DNA from: Clostridiales bacterium | GTDB lineage: Bacteria > Bacillota > Clostridia > Christensenellales > Aristaeellaceae | Assembly: GCA_012514225.1 (NCBI GenBank) | Contig: JAAZAQ010000213.1 | Location: 1-5,175 of the forward strand | DNA length: 5,175 bases | Direction of reading: 5' to 3' | Shown here: positions 1 through 5,175 of the stretch, piece by piece | Layout: each line of letters opens with the position of its first letter | Position numbering within the stretch: the first letter of the stretch is position 1 | Translations under genes and position numbers: made by a program | Notes under the pieces: model-generated | What the model saw: the letters and a program-made list of their open reading frames with translations, nothing else | Told to the model about the DNA's origin: nothing | Database searches by the model: none

Positions 1-1428
1 ATCCACGGCACCGGCGGGTTCCAGGGCGAAATCCGGCTGGGCGGGGAGGTTTCGCACATCCTGTCCCCGCAGGACGCCATGCAGCAGGGCATCGGGATGG
101 TGCACCAGGAGTTCATGCTCATCCCCGGGTTCACGGTGACGGAAAACATCAAGCTCAACCGGGAGCTCAGCCGGCCCAACCTGGTCAGCCGCATCCTGGG
201 GAAGGAGCTGGAGTCCCTGGACCACGCCGCCATGGCGGCGGACGCGCGCGTGGCGCTGGACAACGTGGGCGTGCGCATCCCGGAGGACACGCTGGTCAAG
301 ACCCTGCCGGTGGGCTATATGCAGTTCGTCGAAATCGCGCGCGAAATCGACAAGAGCGGCGTCCGGCTGCTGGTCTTCGACGAGCCGACCGCGGTGTTGA
401 CCGAGAGCGAGGCGGACCAGCTGATTTCCGTCATGAAGTCCATCGCCCGCAGCGGCATCGCCATCATCTTCATCACCCACCGGCTCGGCGAGGTCATGAA
501 GGCGGCGGACACGGTGACCGTCCTGCGCGACGGCAAGCTGGTGGGCGCCAAGCCCATCGCCCAGACCTCGCTGGTCGAGATGGCCGGGATGATGATTGGG
601 CGGGGCAGCGAGGGCATCATCGCGCCGCCCAGGCGGGAGATTCCCCTCTCCGGCCGCCTGGCGCTGGAGGTCAGGGACCTGCGGGTCGAGATGCCGGGGG
701 AAATGGTCCGGGGGCTGGACCTGGACGTGATGGAGGGCGAGATTGTCGGCATCGGCGGCCTCGCCGGCCAGGGCAAGGTGGGGCTCCCCAACGGGGTGAT
801 GGGGCTTTACCCGACGCAGGGCGCCGTGTGGCTGTTCCATGAGGAGCTGAAGCTCAACGACCCGGCCGCCTCCCTGAAGCACGGCATGAGCATGGTGTCG
901 GAGGACCGGCGCGGCGTCGGGCTGCTGCTGGAGGAGTCCATCGAGGACAACATCGTCTTCAATGCCCTGCAGATCAAGGGCGAATATCTGGCCGGCAGCG
1001 GGCCGTTCAAAATCCGCTCCGGCAAGAAGGTTCGGGAGCATGCCCGCAAGATGATTCACGACCTGGACATCCGCTGCCAGTCCCCCGCGCAGCCGACGGG
1101 CACGCTGTCGGGCGGCAACCAGCAGAAGGTGTGCATCGCCCGGGCGCTGACGATGAGCCCGCGCTTCCTCTTCGTGTCCGAGCCCACCCGGGGCATCGAC
1201 ATCGGCGCCAAGGCGCTGGTGCTGGACACCCTGGTGCGCCTCAACCGCGAGCAGGGGCTGACCATCGTGATGGTTTCCAGCGAGCTGATGGAGCTGCGCT
1301 CCATCTGCGACCGCATCGTCATCGTGGCGGAGGGCAAGGTGGTCGACATCCTGCGGCCCGACAGCCCGGACGAGCACTTCGGCCTGGCGATGAGCGGCAT
1401 CAAGCCGGAGGGGAAGGTGGCACCGTGA
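1..1428 (+). CDS. Double-cassette sugar/nucleoside-type ABC importer ATPase (5' partial)
   Basis: Cytoplasmic ATPase subunit that would power import through the two permeases encoded downstream. The frame is open from base 1, so the start and first Walker A lie outside; 475 residues are visible of perhaps about 520. Visible order (fragment numbering): first Q-loop VHQE 34-37, signature LPVGYMQ 102-108, Walker B LLVFDEPT 123-130 and H-loop His160; then second Walker A region GGLAGQGKVG 252-261, signature LSGGNQQK 369-376, Walker B-like LFVSEPT 390-396 and the H-loop position occupied by Ser427. Two cassettes in one chain, LSGGNQQK and EPTRGIDIGAK are typical of the RbsA/MglA/YufO group. The second Walker A lacks its Ser/Thr, the second Walker B has Ser for Asp, and the first signature has Pro for Ser, so only one ATP site looks competent. 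The methionine at base 79 is internal, not the start. Substrate cannot be read from the sequence; family assignment is firm. Confidence 0.95.
   Translation: MHGTGGFQGEIRLGGEVSHILSPQDAMQQGIGMVHQEFMLIPGFTVTENIKLNRELSRPNLVSRILGKELESLDHAAMAADARVALDNVGVRIPEDTLVKTLPVGYMQFVEIAREIDKSGVRLLVFDEPTAVLTESEADQLISVMKSIARSGIAIIFITHRLGEVMKAADTVTVLRDGKLVGAKPIAQTSLVEMAGMMIGRGSEGIIAPPRREIPLSGRLALEVRDLRVEMPGEMVRGLDLDVMEGEIVGIGGLAGQGKVGLPNGVMGLYPTQGAVWLFHEELKLNDPAASLKHGMSMVSEDRRGVGLLLEESIEDNIVFNALQIKGEYLAGSGPFKIRSGKKVREHARKMIHDLDIRCQSPAQPTGTLSGGNQQKVCIARALTMSPRFLFVSEPTRGIDIGAKALVLDTLVRLNREQGLTIVMVSSELMELRSICDRIVIVAEGKVVDILRPDSPDEHFGLAMSGIKPEGKVAP
1407..1420 (+). promoter_or_regulatory. Ribosome binding site for the first permease
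   Basis: The purine-rich stretch GGAGGGGAAGGTGG lies inside the last codons of the ATPase gene, with its two possible anti-Shine-Dalgarno matches about 11 and 4 bases before the GTG at 1425. It supports that GTG as the start rather than any upstream in-frame codon, which would lie deep inside the ATPase gene. The start and the ATPase stop share the bases GTGA, an arrangement typical of translational coupling. Confidence 0.7.
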
Positions 1429-3323
1429 AAAAATCCAGGAAACAAATCTTCGTCGCCGCCTTTCTGCTGCTGCTGGCCGTGGTCCTGGCCGTCGCCGGCG
1501 TGTGGGGCTACGCCATCAGGGGCAGCCGGGACGCGTCCGGCAACCTGCTGCTGATGCGCAACTACGCGGTGCTGCTCACCGCCTCGGGCGCCATCGTGGA
1601 CGAGGTGACCCTGCAGGCCAAGCTGGACGCGCGCACCTACGGGCGCGCCAACGGGTTCAGCCGCAACCAGATCAGCGAGTACATGGACGAGCAGGGCGAA
1701 ATCGCCCGCGCGGCCGCGCTTGAAAAATACGGCCGGTATGACCGGCAGGTGCTGATGGACCTCAGCGGCGCGGTGGAAACCTTCGGGCAGTCCCTCAGCG
1801 GCTACACGGCGCTGGAAACGCAGGAAAAGGCCGCCTATGCGGAAACCTGGCTGGCCCGGCAGGAGGCGCTGCAGGCGGAGGCCGTCGCCGGGCAGGAAAC
1901 CGCGAGGGCCGAGGAGGCCACCGTTTCCGAAGACGCGCTGATGCAGCAGGGCGAAGCCAGGGTGGACTACACCGATTTCGTGCCTTCGGCGGAGCTGAAA
2001 CTGCTGGAGGAGCAATTGACCCCCGCCTACGACGCGATGTTCGACGTGCTGGCGGGCGCGCTGCCGGACCTGCGGCCGGAAATGCGCGACGAGCTGCGGG
2101 AGCCGCTGCTGGACACCGTGCAGGGCGGGAACAACGCCTTCGCGAGGGAGTACGACCAGTACGCGGCCCGGGGCGCCGAAAGCATCCTGGAGGGCGGCGA
2201 CGCCCTGAGAATGAAAATCGCCCGGCAGGCGGACAACCTGGTCTTCCTGGCCGTCGGCGTCCTCATCCTGGCGCTGACCGTGTTCTACTACCGGCAGCTG
2301 AAAGCCAGCCTGGGCATGCCGCGGCTGGTCATCAGCCTGTTCTTCCTGATTCTGTGCGTGCTGGCGGCGCTGTACAGCATCAACGTGCCCAGCATGATTT
2401 CCACCATCCTCTGGCGGACCGGCATGTACGGCGTGCTGGCGCTGGCCATGCTGCCGGGCATCCAGTCGGGCATCAGCCTGAACATGGGCATGACCGTCGG
2501 CATCATCGCGGGCCTCATCTCCACCCTCATCGCGCTGGAGATGAACATGGTGGGGTGGGGCGCCTTCTTCTTCTCCGCCTTCGTGGGCATCGCTCTGGCC
2601 CTTCCCATCGGCTGGCTCTACGGCAAGCTTTTGAACCGCCTCAAGGGCAGCGAGATGACCGTGTCCACCTACGTGGGCTTCAGCTTCGTGTCCCTGTTCA
2701 GCATCGCCTGGATGCTGCTGCCCTTCCGCAACCCCAAGCTGACCTGGGCGCTGGGCAGCGGGCTGCGCGTCATGCACAACATGGGCGACTCCTTCGGCCG
2801 CATCCTGGACAATTTCCTGGCCTTCGACCTCCTGGGCGTTCACGTGCCCACGGGCCTGCTGCTCTTCTTCCTGCTCGCCTGCGGGCTGATGTGGCTCTTT
2901 TCCCGCAGCCGCCCCGGTATCGCGATGAACGCGGCGGGCGCCAGCCAGCGCTTCGCCGAGGCCGCCGGCGTCAACGTCAACCGGATGCGCGTCGTGGGCA
3001 CCACCGTTTCCACCGTCATCGCGGCGGTCGGCATCATCGTCTACTCCCAGTCCTTCGGCTTCATGCAGCTGTACAACGGCCCCAAGCAGATGGGCTTTGT
3101 GGCCGCCAGCGCCATCCTCATCGGCGGCGCGACCGTGACCCGCGCCAAGGTATCCCACGTCATCATCGGCACCTTCCTGTTCCAGGGGGTGCTGGCGCTG
3201 GGCATCCAGGTCGCCAACGCGGCCATTCCGGAAGGGGGCTTGTCCGAAGTCATGCGCATCCTGATATCCAACGGCATCATCCTCTACGCCCTGACCCAGT
3301 CGGGAGGTGAAGGCCGTGGCTGA
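1425..3323 (+). CDS. ABC importer permease (BPD_transp_2 family) with large extracytoplasmic N-terminal domain
   Basis: Membrane channel subunit of the importer, 632 residues, about twice the usual 300-350 of this family. The GTG start at 1425 gives MKKSRKQIFV..., a basic N-terminus leading straight into a membrane helix (about 8-30). Residues 31-270 are a soluble, Ala/Glu/Gln-rich, mostly helical and acidic segment (net about -18 by hand count, no cysteine), followed by helix 271-288 ending in the basic YYRQLK. The positive-inside pattern places the domain outside. Further helices lie near 300-318, 330-345, 353-371, 376-398, 412-433, 474-493, 524-541, 556-568, 577-594 and 608-624. The cytoplasmic segment 495-525 contains AEAAGVNVNRMRV, the family's probable ATPase-coupling loop, matched by GINVNR in the next gene. 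It overlaps the ATPase gene by 4 bases and the next permease by 8. The family call is firm; the domain's function is unknown. Confidence 0.93.
   Translation: MKKSRKQIFVAAFLLLLAVVLAVAGVWGYAIRGSRDASGNLLLMRNYAVLLTASGAIVDEVTLQAKLDARTYGRANGFSRNQISEYMDEQGEIARAAALEKYGRYDRQVLMDLSGAVETFGQSLSGYTALETQEKAAYAETWLARQEALQAEAVAGQETARAEEATVSEDALMQQGEARVDYTDFVPSAELKLLEEQLTPAYDAMFDVLAGALPDLRPEMRDELREPLLDTVQGGNNAFAREYDQYAARGAESILEGGDALRMKIARQADNLVFLAVGVLILALTVFYYRQLKASLGMPRLVISLFFLILCVLAALYSINVPSMISTILWRTGMYGVLALAMLPGIQSGISLNMGMTVGIIAGLISTLIALEMNMVGWGAFFFSAFVGIALALPIGWLYGKLLNRLKGSEMTVSTYVGFSFVSLFSIAWMLLPFRNPKLTWALGSGLRVMHNMGDSFGRILDNFLAFDLLGVHVPTGLLLFFLLACGLMWLFSRSRPGIAMNAAGASQRFAEAAGVNVNRMRVVGTTVSTVIAAVGIIVYSQSFGFMQLYNGPKQMGFVAASAILIGGATVTRAKVSHVIIGTFLFQGVLALGIQVANAAIPEGGLSEVMRILISNGIILYALTQSGGEGRG
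3303..3310 (+). promoter_or_regulatory. Ribosome binding site fixing the second permease start
   Basis: GGAGGTGA is a near-perfect Shine-Dalgarno sequence ending 5 bases before the GTG at 3316. An in-frame GTG at 3307 lies inside this site and so is unlikely to be the real start. The site sits within the end of the first permease gene, so ribosomes finishing that gene could re-initiate here. Confidence 0.85.
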
Positions 3324-4593
3324 GCTGCACGTCAAGAAACACGACCCAAAGGCCGCCCTGCGCGCGAACCTGCGCGAGTACATCGTCACATACGTATTCC
3401 TGGCGATGAGCATCGCCTTCGTCCTGCTCTCCGGCCGGACGCTGCCGGACATCTTCTCCCAGGTGGTCGGCCGCCTGTCCAGGAACCTCTTCATCGTCCT
3501 GGCGCTCATCATCCCCATCATCGCGGGCATGGGCATCAACTTCGCCATCACCATCGGCGCCATGGCGGCGCAGGTGGGGCTGATGCTGTCCATCAACTGG
3601 AACCTGGAGGGGGTTCCGGGCCTGCTGGCCGCGGCCGGCATCACCCTGCCGCTGGCGGCGTTCTTCGGCTTCCTCATCGGTTCCCTGCTCAACAAGATGA
3701 AGGGACAGGAGACCATCGGCTCGCTCATCCTGGGCTACTTCGCCAACGGCGCCTACCAGCTGCTGTTCCTGTTCATCTTCGGCAGCATCATCCCGCTGTC
3801 GGACAAGGTGACCATCGTTGGCGCCAGCGGCGTGGCCAACACGCTCAACCTGATGGGCGGCGGGCTGTACATGGCGCTGGACAAGGTGTGGTCCCTGCCC
3901 TTCGACACCGCCCTGTACGCGGTCAGCGCGCTCATCGCGCTCAGCGCCGGCGCGCTGTACCTGGTGAAGAAAATCAGCCTCAAGCGCCTCATTGTGCTGG
4001 CGGGCAGCGCCGTGCTGTTTTCCCTGCTGGTCCTGCTGGTGCCGGCCTTCAACCGCATCGTGCGCGGCACCAGCGTCCCCATGGTCACCTTCCTGCTGGT
4101 GGCCTTGCTGTGCGTCTTCAACGTGGTCATCATGCGCACCCGCCTGGGCCAGAAGTTCCGCGCGGTCGGCCAGAGCCGGGCCGTCGCCAACGCGTCGGGC
4201 ATCAACGTCAACCGCGTGCGCATCATCGCCATCATGCTCTCCACCGTGCTGGCGGGCTGGGGGCAGATCATCTTCATCCAGAACCTGGGCACGCTGCAGA
4301 CCTACTCCGCCCACGAGATGGTCGGCCTCTACGCCGGCGCCTCCATCCTGGTGGGCGGCGCCTCCCTCAACCGCGCCACCAACACCCAGGCTATCGTGGG
4401 CACCATCCTCTTCCACATCCTCTTCACCGTTTCCCAGGACGCGGGCAAGACGCTGTTCGGGAACCCGAACGTCGGCGAGTTTTTCCGCGTCTTCATCGCC
4501 TACGGCGTCATCGCCGTCGCCCTGGTCATGCACACCTGGCGCGCCAACGCCGCGTGGCAGAAGAAGAGCCCGCTGCAGGGCGCGGCGCGCTAA
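3316..4593 (+). CDS. ABC importer permease, second subunit (BPD_transp_2 family)
   Basis: Second channel subunit, 425 residues, presumed partner of the preceding permease in a heterodimer. The start is the GTG at 3316 (MAELHVKKHDPK...), chosen for its ribosome site; the GTG nine bases earlier is the alternative. A polar basic N-terminus of about 20 residues precedes membrane helices near 22-39, 57-77, 79-93, 103-124, 135-157, 197-216, 223-243, 253-272, 301-322, 336-348, 357-372 and 388-405, and the C-terminus is basic. The cytoplasmic loop 276-303 contains FRAVGQSRAVANASGINVNR, the counterpart of the AAGVNVNR loop of the other permease and the probable ATPase contact. It is longer than the usual 300-340 residues, with an extra loop and helix pair around 160-250, but lacks the large soluble domain of its neighbour. 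It starts 8 bases before the previous stop and is the last gene of the operon. RbsC/YufQ-like by family; substrate unknown. Confidence 0.94.
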   Translation: MAELHVKKHDPKAALRANLREYIVTYVFLAMSIAFVLLSGRTLPDIFSQVVGRLSRNLFIVLALIIPIIAGMGINFAITIGAMAAQVGLMLSINWNLEGVPGLLAAAGITLPLAAFFGFLIGSLLNKMKGQETIGSLILGYFANGAYQLLFLFIFGSIIPLSDKVTIVGASGVANTLNLMGGGLYMALDKVWSLPFDTALYAVSALIALSAGALYLVKKISLKRLIVLAGSAVLFSLLVLLVPAFNRIVRGTSVPMVTFLLVALLCVFNVVIMRTRLGQKFRAVGQSRAVANASGINVNRVRIIAIMLSTVLAGWGQIIFIQNLGTLQTYSAHEMVGLYAGASILVGGASLNRATNTQAIVGTILFHILFTVSQDAGKTLFGNPNVGEFFRVFIAYGVIAVALVMHTWRANAAWQKKSPLQGAAR

Positions 4594-4604
4594 GGAAAAC
4601 ACCA

Positions 4605-4636
4605 GCCTGAGCGCCGGGCCCAGGCCCGGCGCTCAG
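4605..4636 (+). repeat. GC-rich palindrome, copy 1 of an intergenic repeat
   Basis: A perfect 14-base inverted repeat, arms 4607-4620 and 4623-4636 (CTGAGCGCCGGGCC and its complement) around CA, begins 13 bases after the last permease stop. In RNA it would form a very stable hairpin with a CCAG loop. No U run follows, so it is not a standard intrinsic terminator by itself; it could stabilise the operon's 3' end or act with the terminator just downstream. Bases 4605-4630 match 4810-4835 at 24 of 26 positions, including an identical 18-base core. Confidence 0.85.
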
Positions 4637-4639
4637 ATG

Positions 4640-4669
4640 ATCGAAAAAGGTCTGCGGACCTTTTTCGAT
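4640..4669 (+). terminator. Bidirectional intrinsic terminator
   Basis: A perfect 13-base inverted repeat, arms 4640-4652 (ATCGAAAAAGGTC) and 4657-4669 (GACCTTTTTCGAT) around TGCG. The GGTC/GACC core flanked by AAAAA on one side and TTTTT on the other is the classic layout of a Rho-independent terminator that works in both directions. It can end the + strand transporter operon and catch transcripts coming from the convergent - strand VOC gene. It lies 46 bases after the operon's last stop codon. Confidence 0.85.
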
Positions 4670-4689
4670 TCAGAGGATTGCTGCGGAAT

Positions 4690-4710
4690 GTTTTCGCTTT
4701 TCGCGAAAAC
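4690..4710. repeat. Small inverted repeat in the spacer
   Basis: Arms GTTTTCGC (4690-4697) and GCGAAAAC (4703-4710) enclose a 5-base loop. An overlapping alternative is the perfect 12-base palindrome TTTTCGCGAAAA (4698-4709), which could be a protein-binding site instead of an RNA hairpin. No T run follows on either strand, so it is not called a terminator. Function unknown. Confidence 0.5.
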
Positions 4711-4763
4711 GCCCCGCGCGGCAGGCATTGCCGGACGATACGATCATAATCGGTGGGCTGCCG

Positions 4764-4779
4764 CCCCCCGAACCCCCCC
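4764..4779. other. Paired C runs (C6 and C7) in the spacer
   Basis: Six Cs at 4764-4769 and seven Cs at 4773-4779 are separated by GAA, so the - strand carries two long G runs. Nothing similar appears elsewhere in the window. No coding role is seen. The tracts belong to the stretch between the two palindromic repeats. Confidence 0.5.
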
Positions 4780-4805
4780 GCGTCTTGCTCTTTAGTAAGG
4801 TTTTT

Positions 4806-4842
4806 GACAGGCTGAGAGCCGGGCCCAGGCCCGGCTCCTGTC
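4806..4842. repeat. GC-rich palindrome, copy 2 of an intergenic repeat
   Basis: The inner arms 4816-4825 (GAGCCGGGCC) and 4828-4837 are perfect inverted repeats around CA. An outer GACAG (4806-4810) pairs with CTGTC (4838-4842), leaving a 5-base bulge, GCTGA, on the left. A TTTTT run lies just left of it at 4801-4805; on the - strand this reads as A, not U, after the hairpin, so it does not make a standard terminator for the VOC gene, although it lies only about 26 bases past that gene's stop. The left half and core match copy 1 (24 of 26 bases over 4810-4835), but the right flank differs. Confidence 0.8.
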
Positions 4843-4867
4843 TTATCCAACCGTCTTCTCTGGCGGC

Positions 4868-5175
4868 CTATTCCCGCCAGGGATGCTCAATCAGCGGCCC
4901 GTTGAGGGTCAGGCAGAAGGGATGCCCCGCCGGATCCAGCATTACAAACCAGCTGTCCCCGTACTGCGCCGGGGCGTCCCTGGCCCCGATGGAGCGGGCG
5001 TAGGCGACCGCTTTGGGCAGGTCTTTGACAATCAGGTCCAGGTGGCTCTGCTGGCCCCTGATTTCGTTGGGCCAGGTCGGCGCCAGGTAGCCGTTGACCG
5101 GCTGGAAGGAGAGGCTGACGTTCTTGCCGACGACCGCCGGCATCACGTCCCCGTCCAAGCCCTCCGCCTCAAAGC
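4868..5175 (-). CDS. VOC-superfamily glyoxalase-like protein (5' partial)
   Basis: The C-terminal 101 residues of a protein running off the right edge; the frame stays open to the end of the window, so the TTG at 5158 and ATG at 5143 are not good starts. The fragment shows a VOC beta-alpha-beta-beta-beta module: a strand with QQSHLDLIVKDL (His44 of the fragment, a common metal-ligand position), a helix LPKAVAYARSIGA, and strands ending in WFVMLDPAGHPFCL (residues 75-88). This pattern is typical of glyoxalase-like (Glyoxalase_6-type) proteins, which often bind a metal or small molecule. The usual Glu of the DPxGNEFC motif is Pro here, with His just before it, so metal binding by this half is uncertain. 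Substrate and reaction cannot be told. It is convergent with the transporter operon and separated by the repeat-rich spacer; no functional link is implied. Family call firm, function open. Confidence 0.85.
   Translation of the reverse strand, partial: FEAEGLDGDVMPAVVGKNVSLSFQPVNGYLAPTWPNEIRGQQSHLDLIVKDLPKAVAYARSIGARDAPAQYGDSWFVMLDPAGHPFCLTLNGPLIEHPWRE

Noticed and set aside
1131..1424. In-frame upstream extension of the first permease by 98 codons
   Set aside because: The extension lies wholly inside the ATPase gene in another frame. The GTG at 1425, with a ribosome site and a basic N-terminus before a membrane helix, is the better start.
1056..3728. Very long - strand open frame opposite both permease genes
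   Set aside because: Its translation is rich in His, Gln, Asp, Gly and Ala with no domain pattern, typical of a shadow frame opposite high-GC coding DNA. The + strand frames carry clear ABC motifs and membrane helices.
3277..4602. Long - strand open frame opposite the second permease
   Set aside because: Low-complexity composition (Asp, Gln, His, Gly, Glu) without recognisable motifs; it mirrors the third-position GC bias of the permease gene.
3992..4795. + strand open frame rich in Ser, Pro, Ala, Arg and Cys overlapping the second permease
   Set aside because: Out-of-frame reading of the permease gene that continues through the terminator region; biased composition and no credible start.
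4804..4809. TTGACA, a perfect -35 consensus match
   Set aside because: The region 17 bases further on is GC-rich hairpin (AGGCCC) with no -10 box, and no gene starts downstream on the + strand.
4590..4850. Small - strand open frame spanning the spacer
   Set aside because: It runs through both palindromes and the terminator, so it is far better explained as non-coding repeat sequence.
4861..4879. Six-base inverted repeat TGGCGG/CCGCCA with the VOC stop codon in its loop
   Set aside because: Short, partly coding, and without a T run on either strand; likely chance in GC-rich sequence.
4728..5003. Small + strand open frame across the spacer and the VOC gene
   Set aside because: It reads through the C runs and the second palindrome, has no ribosome site, and overlaps the well-supported VOC gene on the other strand.

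Overview
The window is GC-rich (roughly two thirds by eye, not counted). It holds most of a three-gene ABC transporter operon on the + strand, a short spacer packed with inverted repeats, and the 3' part of a convergent VOC/glyoxalase-like gene on the - strand. The style suggests a high-GC Clostridia-type Firmicute, perhaps Oscillospirales or Christensenellales: GTG starts behind strong Shine-Dalgarno sequences, tightly overlapping genes, an A/T-flanked intrinsic terminator, and transporter protein sequences that resemble clostridial ones as I remember them. That placement is an inference, not a result.

Transporter operon (1-4593). The first gene is open at the left edge. It encodes a double-cassette ATPase of the RbsA/MglA/BMP-associated type (sugar or nucleoside importers); the start codon and first Walker A motif lie outside the window. 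It overlaps by 4 bases (GTGA) a 632-residue permease, which overlaps by 8 bases a second, 425-residue permease. Both permeases belong to the BPD_transp_2 family (RbsC/YufP/YufQ-like) and share a G[VI]NVNR cytoplasmic-loop motif, so they probably form the heterodimeric channel. The overlaps and internal ribosome sites indicate a coupled polycistron. A substrate-binding lipoprotein would be expected but is not in the window, so the substrate is unknown.

Two features of the transporter are unusual. In the ATPase, every motif expected to build one of the two ATP sites is altered, while the visible motifs of the other site are intact. The first permease carries a soluble, acidic, mostly helical domain of about 240 residues, predicted to lie outside the cell, between its first two membrane helices.

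Spacer (4594-4867, 274 bases). A GC-rich palindrome is followed by a textbook bidirectional intrinsic terminator. Further along come a smaller hairpin, two long C runs, and a second near-copy of the GC-rich palindrome (24 of 26 bases identical). The repeated palindromes look like a dispersed intergenic element, but only two copies are visible.

Right end (4868-5175, - strand). A VOC-superfamily protein, cut by the window edge, ends facing the operon. No RNA gene, CRISPR array or insertion sequence was recognised. The strongest candidate for something little described is the extracytoplasmic domain of the first permease; the rest is a fairly ordinary importer operon.
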